DNA of 5,810 bases from Chloroflexota bacterium (GTDB lineage Bacteria; Chloroflexota; Limnocylindria; Limnocylindrales; CSP1-4). Positions 4,788 through 5,810 of this stretch are shown here, piece by piece (position 1 is the stretch's first letter; every line of letters starts with the position of its first letter). The notes beneath the pieces were generated by a model. It was not told where the DNA came from, ran no database searches, and worked only from the letters and a program-made list of their open reading frames with translations. The stretch spans positions 1 through 5,810 of the forward strand of contig JACDBP010000313.1 in NCBI GenBank assembly GCA_013694835.1, given 5' to 3'. The position numbers and the translations under genes are program-made.

Positions 4788-5810
4788 TCAGGAACTGCTG
4801 CCGTGAAGCTTCAGTCGTCCACCACCCGGCGTGCAGCCGGCGACCTCGAGAAGCTGGCCGTCGCCGACGGGACCAGCGCCGAGGTCCTCGACGGCCAGGC
4901 CGCGGACCATGGCCTGTGGGCTGACGTCAACCATCAGTACCGGGTCGGCGCCTGGTACGAACAGCCTCTGCTCGAGGCGTCCCAGCGACCGGCAAGCGTC
5001 GTTGAACACCTCGATCGACACCTCGCCCCCCGCATCCCAGACCCGATCCATGGTCATCAACCGGCCCGCGCTCGTCATGAGGCGACCGGCGCCCGGCAGG
5101 ACCCCGAACGTCGCGCTGACATCGCCGCGCACCGCCAGCAGGAGGCGCTCGCCGCTGGCGTTCCGCACGTACAACTCCGGCACGACGGTGTTGATCCCAG
5201 GCCCGCATTCGGCGCCCTCGGGAAGGCACGACGGGTCGAGCCAACCCTGGCGCTGCGGTGGGACTGACGTCGGCGCGCCGCTGCATCGGTAGATGCGCCC
5301 CGCCGAGACCCACACCTCGGCCGACGAGGCCTGCAGCCGCACCAGCCCCAAGGCGGACGGGTCGCCGTTCCGATCGGGAATGAGGATCCAGGCCTCGTTG
5401 CCATCGAAGCCGAGCAGCTCCTGGCCGCCGAACGCACCGGTCGCGTCATCCAGACCGCCGGCCCACATCCAGTCTCCCGAGATGAACCGATCGACGCCGC
5501 CCGCGAGGTCGATGAGCCCGTCCAGCTCTGCGGCGGTGTATAGACGTCGTGAACCGGCGGCTTCGGCCATGCACGTGCCAGCGCCGGCTCTCACTCGGCT
5601 CCTGGCGATTCCATGGAGGTCCCCCTGAACGAAGGTCGGCGAGGCGGTCGGTGCCGGCTCAGTTGGTGCTTCGGTGATCCCCGGCGCGGGTGACGAGGTC
5701 GCCACCGTGCCGCTGACCTGGCTCTCCTCTGCCGTCGAGCTCGCCGACGACGGCGGCGAGCCGGCGATCTCCCCGGAAAGCGTCGCCTGCATCCCGGCGA
5801 TATCGACGTT
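4788..5810 (-). CDS. Unrecognised, probably exported or membrane-anchored protein, N-terminus outside window
   Basis: The minus-strand frame enters from the right edge and ends at TGA 4790-4788; 340 residues are visible. I do not recognise a family. The first 60 or so visible residues are rich in Ser, Thr, Pro, Ala and Glu (for example APTEPAPTASPT), like the linker that follows a signal peptide or membrane anchor. A globular part follows with LYTAAELDGLIDLAGG (90-105), FISGDWMWAGG (109-119), EAWILIPDRNGDP (139-151), EVWVSAGRIYRC (165-176) and ELYVRN (212-217). Six cysteines (80, 176, 195, 202, 273, 326) suggest disulfides and an extracytoplasmic location. A seven-residue step is repeated in AGRLMTS-AGRLMTM (241-254). 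The ATG at 5792-5790 is probably internal, because the frame stays open to the edge and no signal peptide follows it. It is convergent with the desaturase gene. Confidence 0.7.
   Translation of the reverse strand, partial: NVDIAGMQATLSGEIAGSPPSSASSTAEESQVSGTVATSSPAPGITEAPTEPAPTASPTFVQGDLHGIARSRVRAGAGTCMAEAAGSRRLYTAAELDGLIDLAGGVDRFISGDWMWAGGLDDATGAFGGQELLGFDGNEAWILIPDRNGDPSALGLVRLQASSAEVWVSAGRIYRCSGAPTSVPPQRQGWLDPSCLPEGAECGPGINTVVPELYVRNASGERLLLAVRGDVSATFGVLPGAGRLMTSAGRLMTMDRVWDAGGEVSIEVFNDACRSLGRLEQRLFVPGADPVLMVDVSPQAMVRGLAVEDLGAGPVGDGQLLEVAGCTPGGGRLKLHGSSS
5049..5090 (-). repeat. Diverged 21-bp tandem duplication inside the exported-protein gene
   Basis: Two adjacent 21-bp units (5070-5090 and 5049-5069, read on the minus strand) encode AGRLMTS and AGRLMTM. 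They keep the first six residues but differ at several bases, so the duplication is old or selected at protein level. Confidence 0.55.

Noticed and set aside
4767..5292. Plus-strand open frames (166 and 153 codons) opposite the exported-protein gene
   Set aside because: The minus strand carries a much longer frame with strand-like hydrophobic segments and spaced cysteines. The plus frames are Arg/Pro/Ser-rich shadows.
1..5810. Insertion sequence, prophage or defence system
   Set aside because: No transposase, integrase, terminal inverted repeat pair with target duplication, toxin-antitoxin pair or nuclease motif was found on either strand.

Overview
The window is GC-rich (by eye close to 70%) bacterial chromosomal DNA with densely packed, mostly unlinked single-gene units. 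I see no mobile element, CRISPR array, rRNA or tRNA, and nothing that looks like a defence island. Base composition, a DUF4395 protein, a castor-type soluble acyl-ACP desaturase and probable leaderless promoters (TANNNT about 6 nt before the ATG) would fit a high-GC actinobacterium or a high-GC Chloroflexota lineage. That placement is an inference and not firm.

Layout from left to right. (1) A divergent pair: a flavin-dependent dihydrolipoamide dehydrogenase/mercuric reductase-like enzyme on the minus strand, which runs off the left edge (1-777), and a GT-B glycosyltransferase of family GT4 on the plus strand (916-2202). Both are read out of a 138-bp shared promoter region. (2) A hairpin directly after the glycosyltransferase stop, then a separately promoted gene (2259-2990) for a DUF4395 membrane domain fused to a thioredoxin-like domain, with three CxxC pairs. 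The 3' end of this gene lies inside a 24-bp tandem repeat whose units each carry the in-frame stop. (3) A convergent small minus-strand gene for a 74-aa unrecognised protein (3066-3290). Just upstream of it is a 72-bp tandem repeat with internal dyad symmetry (3319-3483). (4) A plus-strand soluble diiron acyl-ACP desaturase (3596-4525) with all six expected iron ligands. (5) A gene-free stretch of 262 bp (4526-4787) holding three inverted repeats between convergent genes. (6) A minus-strand gene for an unrecognised, probably exported, cysteine-containing protein that runs off the right edge (4788-5810).

I see no evidence that these genes form one pathway. Oxidoreductase, glycosyltransferase, membrane redox protein and lipid desaturase look like independently transcribed housekeeping or envelope functions. 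The features most worth a second look are the multi-CxxC membrane/thioredoxin fusion with a clipped C-terminus, the two in-register tandem repeats (24 bp and 72 bp) flanking the small gene, and the shared -10-to-ATG spacing that suggests leaderless transcription.
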